DNA of 64,000 nt from the NCBI GenBank assembly GCA_016234485.1, contig JACRBL010000051.1, positions 278,289 to 342,288 on the forward strand, read 5' to 3'. The notes under the pieces are model-generated. The model was not told the origin of the DNA. It was given only the letters and a program-made list of their open reading frames with translations, and made no database searches. Source of the DNA: Chloroflexota bacterium. Lineage in GTDB: Bacteria; Chloroflexota; Anaerolineae; Anaerolineales; Villigracilaceae. A program made the translations under genes and the position numbers. Positions 32,178-40,347 of the stretch are shown here, piece by piece (the stretch's first letter is position 1; the number at the start of each line of letters is the position of its first letter).

Positions 32178-35100
32178 CTATTGAACTTCGTAAATCACCG
32201 TCGAGCCATCTCGGAAAACTTCCTTCCACAACTGGCCGTCGTAGGTCTCAAATTTGAGCAGGCCTTCGCCTGGGTAGTAGATCGCTTCCACCTGACCGAC
32301 GATGATGTAACGCACGTTATATTTTTTCAAGAAGGCAAGCGCGGCGTTGGGATCGGTGGCCGTGTAAAAGGCCATGATCTCGCCGATTCGATTCTCGATG
32401 ATGAGCGGTTGCACGAACCCGCGTTGCTGGCGCTGATGCCAGTTCCAACCCACCACGCCAGGCAAGCCCGTGTAAATGGTGTAACGCGTACACCAACGAT
32501 ACTCGATGCAATTGGCTTCCACGATCACGGGCGAACCCTGCGCGTGATCCTGCAACCAGCGGATGCCGCCATAATCCTGTCCGAGATTGATGTCCACCGA
32601 ATCCCAGTAGGTGGTCGTCGCCATGAAGGTCATCGAGTCGAGCGTGTGCGGCGCGGTGAGATTCATGCGGTCGCGGACTTTGTCCATCGTGGCCGAGACG
32701 GTGAAGAACGCCGCGCCCGCCAACAGGACGGTGAGACCGACCTGCCAGACGCCGCGCCAACGCATCTTCCACGACGGGACAGCGGGGAACGTCCACCCCA
32801 ACGCGGCCGCGGCGCTGACGGAGAGCATCGTCCACGCTTGCAGGTATAGCTTGAAAACCGTGTTCATGCGTCCCACGTCGCCGACGACGACGATGAGTTC
32901 CACCGCGATGGTGAGCGCCAGCGACGTCCCGACCATGAACAAGACCCAGCGTTTCGCGTCCTGTTGACCAGGGCGCAACAGCAAGATCGCCGCCCAGAAC
33001 GCCATCGGCAGGGCAACCAACGAAATGACGGCCTTGCGATACAACAGGTAGAAGAGCACAACAAAAAATGCCGCCAACACAAGTTCGATCAACAATTGAT
33101 ACGGCTTGAGTTTGCCGAGCGAAGAAAGCGGCGTGGCGGCCATCCACTCGCGCGTCTCCCAGGCCATCCACGCGAAGAGGATGAAGAGGAACACGCCCCA
33201 ATGCGTGAAGTAAGAGGAGAGAGGCGTGTGTCCGCCCATCCAACGCGCCACGGAGTTGTAGCCCGATCCCCACCATTGGAAGTAGGGCTGGTAGAAGAGG
33301 AAGGCGAGGAGAACGAGGGCGAGTGTGCCTGCGATGGAAAGCGTTAAACGTAAAATGTAAGGAGGGAGGTTGAAGCGGTTGTCTTTGAAATCAAACGCGT
33401 TGAACAACGCATACCCCAACGCAAGCGCGGACAGCGGCAGGTACGTGTACGCGTCCCAAGTGTTGGTGGGATAGATCGCGCCGAGGACAAGCGCGCCGAG
33501 GATGATGGGAGGAGCGATGCAAGATAGGAGATAGGAGATAGGGGATGCGTGTTCCGTATCTACTTGTGTACCTGCTCTCCGCAAGAACAACACAATGGAC
33601 AACCCCCACGCGATCATAAACAACGCCAGCATCAACACGATCATGTGCGCGTGCAGGTCGCTATAAAGGAAGGTGAACAGCGGGAACTCGGTGATCGGCT
33701 CCACATCGCCTGGGGCGGGGATGACGCGGCTCGGAAGCCAGTACCAGTCCCCCCGTCCGAGTGGAAGCGCTTCGCCCGCGAGGCTCTTGGCGAAGCCATC
33801 GAGTCCCCACGAGAAACGCTGGAAGAATCCCGCGCTCGCGTCCACCACCTGGCCTGGCGCGCCGAGCCGTTGAAAGGCGCGGATCAACATCTGGATCGTG
33901 CCGAGGTTGCCGAGCAGGAGAGTGAATGAGGTGGCGGCGAAACCAGTGATCAGTGACCAGTTATCAGTGATCAGTGTTGCGTATTGCGTATTGCGTGTTG
34001 CGTGTTCCGTGTGTGCCTTTGTACCATGCACAAGATTGTAGCCAACCGTGAACGCGCCGATGCCCACAAGAGCGAACAGTGTCGGCAAAATAAAATTGTA
34101 TGCAATGGAAGGCACGACGCCCAAAAACTTGACAGGCATGCCCACCAGCACAAAGCCGTAATAATAGTAGTTGATATATCCGCCCGCGAACCACGGATCG
34201 TAGGGCGGGAAGGTGGCGCTCTTAATGACCGCGTTGAAATACGAAAAGTCCATTGGCCGCTCACCGCCCTTATAGGGATGCCACAGGTCGGGATTGCCGA
34301 GGCGAATGGCGAGATCAAGGACGAACAGCGCCAGGAACAACAACTCGACGATGACGAACCAGCGTCGGTTGGATTTCCACTCGGACGCGAGCGCGTCTCT
34401 CTGCACCCAGGCTTGCCACGCCCCAATCAGCGTCATCGCGCCGAAGATGATTCCCAACAACCCGCGGCTGACGGGGACTCCCAACGAGCCGAGCGCCCAC
34501 GCCGCGTACGCGAAGATGACCAGTCCCAACGTGCGCGAGAGGGCGTATCCCTTGTCGGCCAGCCCAGGCAACGCGCGCCGCGCCAGCGGATAGGAGATCA
34601 GCCCGATCCAAAAGATGAACGCGTACCAGCCGATCGCGCCGACCACGGGAATTTTGTTTTGCAGTTTTTCGTAGTCGAACAATTCCGACCATGTGCCGCC
34701 CGCTTGTTGCGTCGCGAGTCTGTCCGCGGGGAGCATCGTGCTTTTCGGCGGCTTGTAGTTGCCCGCCTCTTTCGGCGTGAGTCGGACAACCTTTGTCAAA
34801 TCCACGCTTCCCAATGTCGCCGCGACTTTAGTCGCATCATAGTTCGCGTTCTTCTTGAAGATCAATACCTTGGGATGATCGTAAAAGGTGAAGGCTTCCT
34901 CCGCCGCGCCATCGTTGATGACGATCGGCCCGAGAGTGGGATACGAAGTGAAGGTCTTGACGAGGTCAAATCCGAGACGCCCCTCGAACGTGCCAGGCTC
35001 GGCCACGCGATAACACCAGATGATGTCTTCCTCAGGCGGACAGCCGACCAACTCGCGATAGTAGAGCGTCGTCAACGGGTAGCGCTCGGGGATGCGCGTG

Positions 35101-37196
35101 ATCTGTCCGTATTGGTGGTTGGTCGGGATGAAAATGTAATCGGTTTGGTTGAGGCTGTTGGTGAGACGCGCCAGTTTGTCGGCGTTGTCGTCCCAGTAGA
35201 CTTGCAGGTTGAGGTCGCCGCGATAGATGCCGCCAAACGCGTCGTAGCCGTCCACGTTGAAGGGCAGGTTCCAGTCGTAGTCGGTTTCGTTGGCGATGCC
35301 TGCGCCCGCGAGGGTCAACGCGCCCGTCGTCTCCACGCGCAGGAGGAAGGACTGTCCCTGCGCGAGCGGAATCGGTTGACTCAATTTAAGCGTGAATGGA
35401 TTCCCGCGCGTGTCTTTGGCGGGCGCGAAGGTATCTTCAATGGAAGCGGTTGCCAACGGCGAGGCGGAGTTGGCCGCGTCGAGCAGGGACACGGTCAGGG
35501 TCTGGCTGGCCGCGAGATTGGAGAGAGCGTGTGGGAAGTGGATCTCAGTCAGCGTCCCATCCTGGCGGGCCGTGAAAGAGGTCAGGTAAGGCGCGTCGCC
35601 GAGAATGATCCCATCCGAGGGGAATGGCAGGGGTTGAGATATGCCATCTTGAAAACGAAGTGTGATAGGGCCGGGTATGTTTTTGAAGATCCAACGCGAG
35701 GCCTCGATGCGCGTTTCGGGGCGGGTGTAGACTTTTAAGAAGGCGAAGGCCCAGATAGCTGTTAGAACCAAAACAATACTCCCGATGGTAAACGTCAAAC
35801 GTTTAACGTTTAACGTTGAACGTTCAACGTTAAATACAACCCACGCCGCCATCATCGCGAGCAACGGATAGATCGGCAGTTGATAGCGCATGGTCGCGTT
35901 GAATTGAAGCGATTGCCAGGCAAAGTAAAGCGCCGTCCACGACCAGAGCAAAATGTGACGCGTCTCGCGGTTCTTGAAGACGCGCCAGCCCATGACGAGG
36001 AACCCCGTCCAGGCGAGGAGGCTGAGGGGCAGGCCAAGCCCCCACACGGTCAGGTTGGTGAACGAATAGAGGTGAGTCCGCCGCGCCCATTGCAGATTCC
36101 AATACGTGTCCGCGAGACCGGTGGCCTGCGCCTGAATCTCCTTCATGTTCGCGATCCACTGTTCGTTGGGGAAAATCGTGTCGAAGGCGTAGGGCTGGAA
36201 GACGCGGAAGGTGAGGAGGGTGGCGAGGCCGCCGAGGAGGAGGTAAATGGTAATTGGTAAATAGTAATTGGAGATGGGATATCGCGTATTGCGTATTGCG
36301 TGTTGCGTATCAGTTGACTGATCACTGTTTACTGACCGCGAAGCGTGATCACTGATGACTGTTGGCTGATTACTGAAGCGCAGCGCCAGCGCCACTGGCA
36401 ACGCCACAGCCATCACCACCGCGTTGATCTTGCTCGCGGCGGCCAGACCGAGGAAGAGGCCGAAGAGGAGGGAATGCCAGAAAAGAGGTTCACGCCAAAT
36501 GTTACGCAATACGTAATACGGAGTACTGCGTCCCACAGGGATGCTTCGCGATACTGCGTATTGCGTATCTTCATCCACCTGTGTACCTGTGTACGTGTCT
36601 ACTTGTTTACCGTCATACGCGATCCTCACCGCGAAATACAGCGCCGCGAACATGAAGGGATTGACGAACAAGTCCACGGTGAAGAAATGCGATTGCTGGA
36701 TCTGCATCACGGCCAGCGCGGAGAAGAGCGCGGCGAGCAGGGCGGTCTTTTGATTGTAGACGCGCGCCACGATGAAATACAAAATCAAAATAGTGAACAG
36801 GTCGGCCAGCGCGGAAAATTGACGGCCAAAAAATTTCATCGGGCCGGCTTCGGGGCCGATCGCCTCGTAGGCCACGCGTACGAGCGTGACAGGCAGGTTG
36901 CCGTAGACGTAAAAGCCCGCGCCGCGGTTGCGCGGGTTGAGCGTGGAATTGGCGGTGTCGAAATATTCGCCAATCGTCATCCAGCGCTGGCGCTCGGGCG
37001 AACAGGCCTCGATCGGCGTCCCCTCGTCCATGCAGGAATGGGCGCGCAGGTTCTCCACCACGCCCGTCAAAAACAACTCATCGGGATGCTGGTGATAGCC
37101 TTCGCCCCACTCCACGCCAGTCACGCGCAAATACGCCGCCAGGGCAAGAACAGCTATTAAAAGAAGGTCATAAATCCAGGATCGTTTTGATGTCAT
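32178..37196 (-). CDS. Giant fusion: GT39-like glycosyltransferase plus DUF2298 domain
   Basis: The 1672-residue membrane protein fuses two large units. Residues about 1-530 are a GT39/PMT-like multi-helix domain with the acidic first loop QHPDELFL. A beta-rich soluble segment (about 530-800) follows. Residues about 830-1672 are a DUF2298 unit with MDFSYFNAVIKSATFPPYDPW, INYYYYGFVLVG, EFPLFTFLYSDLHAHM, NTVFKLYLQAW and GWNWHQRQQRG. At least five loops are encoded by degenerate repeats (for example KQVDTYTGTQVDEDTQYA, DHASRSVNSDQSTDTQ, NVERSTLNVKR and KAHTEHATRNTQYATL). The reading frame stays open through all of them. Role in surface glycosylation is inferred. Confidence 0.8.
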   Translation of the reverse strand: MTSKRSWIYDLLLIAVLALAAYLRVTGVEWGEGYHQHPDELFLTGVVENLRAHSCMDEGTPIEACSPERQRWMTIGEYFDTANSTLNPRNRGAGFYVYGNLPVTLVRVAYEAIGPEAGPMKFFGRQFSALADLFTILILYFIVARVYNQKTALLAALFSALAVMQIQQSHFFTVDLFVNPFMFAALYFAVRIAYDGKQVDTYTGTQVDEDTQYAVSRSIPVGRSTPYYVLRNIWREPLFWHSLLFGLFLGLAAASKINAVVMAVALPVALALRFSNQPTVISDHASRSVNSDQSTDTQHAIRNTRYPISNYYLPITIYLLLGGLATLLTFRVFQPYAFDTIFPNEQWIANMKEIQAQATGLADTYWNLQWARRTHLYSFTNLTVWGLGLPLSLLAWTGFLVMGWRVFKNRETRHILLWSWTALYFAWQSLQFNATMRYQLPIYPLLAMMAAWVVFNVERSTLNVKRLTFTIGSIVLVLTAIWAFAFLKVYTRPETRIEASRWIFKNIPGPITLRFQDGISQPLPFPSDGIILGDAPYLTSFTARQDGTLTEIHFPHALSNLAASQTLTVSLLDAANSASPLATASIEDTFAPAKDTRGNPFTLKLSQPIPLAQGQSFLLRVETTGALTLAGAGIANETDYDWNLPFNVDGYDAFGGIYRGDLNLQVYWDDNADKLARLTNSLNQTDYIFIPTNHQYGQITRIPERYPLTTLYYRELVGCPPEEDIIWCYRVAEPGTFEGRLGFDLVKTFTSYPTLGPIVINDGAAEEAFTFYDHPKVLIFKKNANYDATKVAATLGSVDLTKVVRLTPKEAGNYKPPKSTMLPADRLATQQAGGTWSELFDYEKLQNKIPVVGAIGWYAFIFWIGLISYPLARRALPGLADKGYALSRTLGLVIFAYAAWALGSLGVPVSRGLLGIIFGAMTLIGAWQAWVQRDALASEWKSNRRWFVIVELLFLALFVLDLAIRLGNPDLWHPYKGGERPMDFSYFNAVIKSATFPPYDPWFAGGYINYYYYGFVLVGMPVKFLGVVPSIAYNFILPTLFALVGIGAFTVGYNLVHGTKAHTEHATRNTQYATLITDNWSLITGFAATSFTLLLGNLGTIQMLIRAFQRLGAPGQVVDASAGFFQRFSWGLDGFAKSLAGEALPLGRGDWYWLPSRVIPAPGDVEPITEFPLFTFLYSDLHAHMIVLMLALFMIAWGLSIVLFLRRAGTQVDTEHASPISYLLSCIAPPIILGALVLGAIYPTNTWDAYTYLPLSALALGYALFNAFDFKDNRFNLPPYILRLTLSIAGTLALVLLAFLFYQPYFQWWGSGYNSVARWMGGHTPLSSYFTHWGVFLFILFAWMAWETREWMAATPLSSLGKLKPYQLLIELVLAAFFVVLFYLLYRKAVISLVALPMAFWAAILLLRPGQQDAKRWVLFMVGTSLALTIAVELIVVVGDVGRMNTVFKLYLQAWTMLSVSAAAALGWTFPAVPSWKMRWRGVWQVGLTVLLAGAAFFTVSATMDKVRDRMNLTAPHTLDSMTFMATTTYWDSVDINLGQDYGGIRWLQDHAQGSPVIVEANCIEYRWCTRYTIYTGLPGVVGWNWHQRQQRGFVQPLIIENRIGEIMAFYTATDPNAALAFLKKYNVRYIIVGQVEAIYYPGEGLLKFETYDGQLWKEVFRDGSTVIYEVQ
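33525..33575. repeat. In-frame GATAGGAGATAGGAG plus GTGTACCTG array
   Basis: The order GATAGGAGATAGGAGATAGG, GCGTGTTCCGTATC, TACTTGTGTACCTG repeats the module order of 26620-26732 in miniature. It encodes the GTQVDTEHASPISYLL loop. Confidence 0.8.
33940..34030. repeat. In-frame GATCAGTGACCAG plus GCGTATTGCGTATT array
   Basis: Words CCAGTGATCAGTGACCAGTT and ATCAGTGATCAGTG are followed by TTGCGTATTGCGTATTGCGT and GTTCCGTGTGTGCC. It encodes KAHTEHATRNTQYATLITDNW in the second membrane unit. Confidence 0.85.
35788..35834. repeat. In-frame AACGTCAAACGTTTAACG array
   Basis: AAACGTCAAACGTTTAACGT, then TTAACGTTGAACGTTCAACG; the same words as at 30255-30300 in the neighbouring gene. It encodes NVERSTLNVKRLTF. 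Confidence 0.85.
36243..36375. repeat. Long in-frame composite array (AATTGGTAAAT, GCGTATTGCG, GATCACTG words)
   Basis: Successive modules are GTAATTGGTAAATAGTAATT, ATCGCGTATTGCGTATTGCG, TTGACTGATCACTGTTTACT and GATCACTGATGACTGTTGGC. It encodes about 40 residues between two membrane helices (DHASRSVNSDQSTDTQ to RNTRYPISNYYLP). Confidence 0.85.
36502..36615. repeat. In-frame composite array with 25-bp identity to 27901-27925
   Basis: Modules are TTACGCAATACGTAATACGG, GCGATACTGCGTATTGCGTA and then TGTGTACCTGTGTACGTGTC in the identical 25-bp block 36580-36604. It encodes KQVDTYTGTQVDEDTQYAVS. Confidence 0.88.
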
Positions 37197-37199
37197 GGG

Positions 37200-37311
37200 T
37201 TTTGGTCGCGTAGTTTGATGGTCGTGTGGTCGCGTGGTTTGTGGTGCGTGTTGCGTACTGCGTATTGCGTGTTCCGTGTGTACTTGTGTACCTGTCTACC
37301 TGTGTACTTCC
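37200..37311. repeat. Composite array between the two largest GT genes
   Basis: Modules in order: GGTCGCGTAGTTTGATGGTC, GTGTGGTCGCGTGG, GCGTGTTGCGTACTGCGTAT, GTACTTGTGTACCTGTCTAC. The array extends from the start of the fusion gene to the stop codon of the upstream GT gene, leaving no room for a normal leader. Confidence 0.85.
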
Positions 37312-38210
37312 TCACGGCGCGGCCACGAAGTATACCCAGAAACTCTGCCACCACAGTTCTGATTCATGCAAAGTTAATTCGCCTTGCGGATAGAGCCGCT
37401 GTAATTCGGCCAGGGTTTCCTTGTCGTCAAAACCCTCGGCGAGCGGGCTGGCCTTGAAGATAAACAATTTGGGCGCGGGCAATTGTAACGTATCCGCCAG
37501 CCGCGAGCGCGGCAAGCCCAGATCGCGGTTCGGCAATCCCGCCCAGAGCGCGGGCAGGCGCGTGTCCACCCATTGCTCGTACGGGACGATCCAGACGCGG
37601 TCCGGATTCCCAAACTCGCGAATGACCGCGCCCATCTCAGACGACGTCCACACGACGCGGTTATATTGCTCGTCATATTGACGGAAGACCAGATCGTAAT
37701 TTTGGACAGCGGACGCGGCGAACAGGATTCCGACCACGCCCGCGGCGATGACGCGTTCTCCCTCTCGCGTCAACCCGACCGCGAGGCGGGTGAGCAGGCC
37801 ATCGAGCGCCATCCCCACGACGACGAAGACGGGTACGAGCGCGCCGCCCGCGCGGTTCAGCGCGGGATTCTCACTTGGGAAGGCGAGGGAAAAGACCGAG
37901 GGCAGGATCAACGTCACGATGGCCGCGGCCAGCCAAAGGTCAGAGAAGGAGCGACGCGTGAGGAGCAGTGTCAGCCCGAGGACGAAGAGCGCGCCCGTCA
38001 CAATGTCCAACGCGGGGCGGTCGGCGATCGAGTTGACGAAGATGTTCCCGTCATTGACGTTGAACATGAGCAGGGCGTTCCAAAGATTGGAGAAAAATAT
38101 CGGAAGAGGATTTTCCACCAATGCGCGACTGCCTGCTCGAAACCAAAACTCGTCAGGGTTCGCAAGCGCGTATCGAAAAAGAGGAAGGAAAACGATGAGG
38201 GCGGTTGTGA

Positions 38211-38240
38211 AAAGTAAAACGTAATTCGTAAAACGTAAAG
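38211..38240. repeat. In-frame GTAAAACGTAATTCG run
   Basis: AAAGTAAAACGTAATTCGTA, then AAACGTAAAG: a short copy of the word family seen at 14088-14116. Confidence 0.6.
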
Positions 38241-38820
38241 AGCGATGGTAGAGAAGGTGAATGATGATGGTGAGGAGGATGAGAAGCGGGACGACCCGAA
38301 ACGGAGTGTACCCATGCAGGCCGAGGCCGAGGAAGAGACCAGAGAGCAGGAAATCGTTGCGATTGTTCGTGCGGAGGCCGCGCAGGAGGAAGAAAAGAGT
38401 CGCGGCGACAAAGAGTGGATATAGCGGAAAGCGCAACCCCACGCGGCTGATGACGTTCGGCCAATAGGCGATACCCGCGAACAGCATGGCAAGCAGACCC
38501 GCGCGGCGGTTGACGATCTCCGCGCCGAGCAAATAGATGAAGGGCAATGTGATGAAACCGAGAATGGCAGCGCCGATCTTGAGCGTCTGGAAAGAGAGTC
38601 CCGTCCCGAAGACCGCGGCGACGAGGAGCGACCAGTAAAATTGAAGCGCTTCGCGTCCCGTGTTGCGCGGGAAGAAGATGCGCGCCTCGCCCTGCGTGAT
38701 GTCGTAGATGTCGAGGATCTTTTCGGCGTGGTCGCTGAACGGCTCGGCAGGAACTTGAGCGATGTGGTAAAAGCGGAAGAAGGCGGCGATGAGGAGGGTG
38801 GAGAGGAAGAGCAAATGCGG

Positions 38821-38868
38821 GACACGGATTGCACGGACCGCTTCGCGCACGGATTTTTCTTTTTTTGT
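38821..38868. repeat. ACGGATTGCACGGA-type degenerate run
   Basis: GACACGGATTGCACGGACCG, CGCGCACGGATTTTTC and a T-run; it immediately adjoins palindromic repeat copy 3 inside the GT pseudogene frame. Confidence 0.6.
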
Positions 38869-38872
38869 GTCT

Positions 38873-38956
38873 GTCATTGCGAGACGGCGTTCGTCCGTCG
38901 AAGCAATCTCCTCGTCAAGACGGGAATTGCTTCGCCCCTGCGGGGCTCGCAATGAC
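38873..38956. repeat. Dispersed palindromic repeat GTCATTGCGAG, copy 3, in frame inside a GT gene
   Basis: The ends GTCATTGCGAGAC and GCTCGCAATGAC with inner GAAGCAATCTCCTC / GGGAATTGCTTCG match copies at 874 and 11737. It encodes about 28 residues (SSLRAPQGRSNSRLDEEI, then ASTDERRLAMTD) between two membrane helices without a stop. Confidence 0.88.
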
Positions 38957-39112
38957 GAAGCGCCATCTTGCCAAAAGGCGCGGAAGAAAAAGAGAATACC
39001 TGTCAGCCAGAGGGAAAGATTGAGGGGTGTAAATTGGTTGTCCCCGAAATAATAAACGCCGCGGCGAGGAGGGGAAGCGAGATAAGTAATGGAAGAAGGC
39101 GCGGGGGTGGCG

Positions 39113-39186
39113 TGGTGCGGGATGGCATCCCGCATTTGCCAGATTTGGCGGAATACCACATCGTACTCGCAGAGTATTCCGCCCCA
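39113..39186. repeat. Second palindromic element, GGCGGAATAC...GTATTCCGCC, in frame
   Basis: Two inverted units: TGCGGGATGGCATCCCGCA (39116-39134) and GGCGGAATAC (39147-39156) with GTATTCCGCC (39174-39183). It encodes GAEYSASTMWYSAKSGKCGM in the frame of the N-terminal fragment. No other copy was seen in the window. Confidence 0.75.
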
Positions 39187-39340
39187 TGAAAAAATAAGAT
39201 AACCGCGAGCGCATACAACCCAATTGCCACAGGGACGCGCGCGGGCGGCTCGAGCATGGTCTGCGCGGCGAGGGCGAGCAGGAGGGCCGTCAGCGGGCGG
39301 AGGGGGAAGGAGGATGGTTCTTCACGCATCGGCGTGTTTT

Positions 39341-39378
39341 CCTCTCCCTTTGGGAGAGGGGCAGGCGTGAGGGAAATC
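39341..39378. repeat. LTPNPSP-type hairpin CCTCTCCCTTTGGGAGAGG
   Basis: A perfect short hairpin followed by GCAGGCGTGAGGG, between the YdeI-like gene stop and the GT gene start. It is a relative of 10368-10493 and 53203-53290. It could also act as a weak terminator. Confidence 0.6.
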
Positions 39379-39841
39379 AGCGCGCCTTCTTCTCCTGTTT
39401 CAACATTTCAATTGTCTTCGCCGCGCGCAGGATGCGCGTCTTCTCCTTTTTGGCTTCAGCCACATACATCGCGTATTCGCGCCGATGAGTGTAGGACAAT
39501 TTTTCAAAAGAGGCTTTGGCGTTCCTATCTTTCGCGAGCGCCTTCTTCAACTCGCTGGGGATTTCCACCACGCGCGGCTCGGTGTCCAACTCCACGGTCA
39601 CTTTGATTTCGTCGCCAAACGCCTTCCCCGCCTGCTCACGGATGGACTTGAGGACGATGAGCAGATGACATTCCGTCCCCATGCGCGTCAACACACCGCG
39701 ATAGTGAATCCCCTCGATTGTGGCCTTGACCTTCGGCTTCTTCGCGCCGAAGACGGCCTCCACGTCAAATGGGACTTCCACGAACGCGCCGCCCCCTCCC
39801 GCGTTTTGGATGATGGCTGTAAACGAACGTTTTTTTGTCAT
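39377..39841 (-). CDS. DUF1905 / YdeI (OmdA)-like protein
   Basis: This 154-residue cytosolic protein has an N-terminal DUF1905 domain (SFTAIIQNAGGGGAFVEVPFDVEAVFG ... VKATIEGIHYRGVLTRMG ... IREQAGKAFGDEIKVTVELD). The short C-terminal OmdA/YdeI-type helical tail follows (LKKALAKDRNAKASFEKLSYTHRREYAMYVAEAKKEKTR). Members have been linked to bacteriocin tolerance and stress, but the molecular role is unknown. GAGGTGA five bases before ATG 39841 supports the start. Confidence 0.85.
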   Translation of the reverse strand: MTKKRSFTAIIQNAGGGGAFVEVPFDVEAVFGAKKPKVKATIEGIHYRGVLTRMGTECHLLIVLKSIREQAGKAFGDEIKVTVELDTEPRVVEIPSELKKALAKDRNAKASFEKLSYTHRREYAMYVAEAKKEKTRILRAAKTIEMLKQEKKAR

Positions 39842-39878
39842 GGGCTCACCTCGTTGGCGGTTATTCTAACATCGCTCC

Positions 39879-40229
39879 GTGACGATCGAGACTGTGTCGT
39901 TCACGGAGCGTGTCAGCGGCGCGGCGGGATCGGCTTGCCGCGTGCATGGAACTGGCACGGGCGCGACCTACATCATGGATGTGTTCAGCGCGCTGACAAG
40001 TTTGTTGCCCACCCTGGGCTGGACGGAAGATAGCATGAACTATGGCGCATGTGGTCCGACTGGCATGGCGACGGGATTCACGAAAGGCGGCGCAATTGGA
40101 CTGCTTGCGGTCGGGTGGCGTCCGTCGGCGAACGCGAATTGTCCTAAAGACCAGCCGATCAGCATGTGTCCGCTGACGCCTGAGCAGAAGATTTATACGG
40201 TTACGATTCAGGTGGCGGAGCAGGAGTAG
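39879..40229 (+). CDS. Hypothetical protein, probably a 5'-truncated gene fragment
   Basis: The frame from GTG 39879 to TAG 40227 encodes 116 residues with no signal peptide and no Shine-Dalgarno. It has the look of the C-terminal part of a secreted protein (TSLLPTLGWTEDSMNYGA, CGPTGMATGFTKGG, GLLAVGWRPSANANCP, YTVTIQV). Three to four Cys in an otherwise export-type composition suggest an extracytoplasmic origin. The region just upstream contains an inverted repeat CGCTCCGTGA...TCACGGAGCG, possibly the junction where the 5' part was lost. I do not recognise the family with certainty. Confidence 0.45.
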   Translation: MTIETVSFTERVSGAAGSACRVHGTGTGATYIMDVFSALTSLLPTLGWTEDSMNYGACGPTGMATGFTKGGAIGLLAVGWRPSANANCPKDQPISMCPLTPEQKIYTVTIQVAEQE

Positions 40230-40237
40230 TTTTGGAA

Positions 40238-40331
40238 AGACCCTAAAGGTTTCCCTCGCCATCCGTCGTCTTGAAAGTCAGACTCTCCTGCTAGACATGA
40301 CGAAGGTCAACGGACGAAACCTTTAGGGTCT
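40238..40331. repeat. 94-bp element with 16-bp perfect terminal inverted repeats
   Basis: AGACCCTAAAGGTTTC (40238-40253) and its exact complement GAAACCTTTAGGGTCT (40316-40331) bound a 62-bp core. It lies between two convergent 3' ends, so it may be a MITE-like element or a bidirectional terminator-like hairpin. Confidence 0.75.
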
Positions 40332-40347
40332 ATTGGATGGGGTGGCG

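Larger units (their letters stand above)
37312..39329 (-). pseudogene. GT39-like membrane glycosyltransferase, frameshifted and repeat-invaded
   Basis: The intact part (below about 39050) has about 12 membrane helices with the acidic loop EPFSDHAEKILDIYD typical of GT39-like enzymes. Upstream, a second frame from ATG 39329 encodes the missing N-terminal helices (LRPLTALLLALAAQTMLEPP, RLLPLLISLPLLAAAF). The frames join at about 39050, where loss of one T in TTTATTATTTC breaks the reading (LLAAAF to YYFGDNQFTPLNL). Two palindromic elements lie in frame within loops (39113-39186 and 38873-38956). It may be a true pseudogene, a programmed or variable frame, or a base-call error. Translation could also restart at ATG 38875 (MTDTKK). 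Confidence 0.7.

Noticed and set aside
26620..37311. Degenerate arrays as CRISPR
   Set aside because: Units are 7-9 bp, variable, lack spacers of constant length and have no cas genes nearby.
37312..37330. Treating 37312-39159 as a complete gene starting at its first ATG
   Set aside because: The first 30 codons are not GT-like, while another frame upstream supplies the missing helices; a frameshift explains it better.
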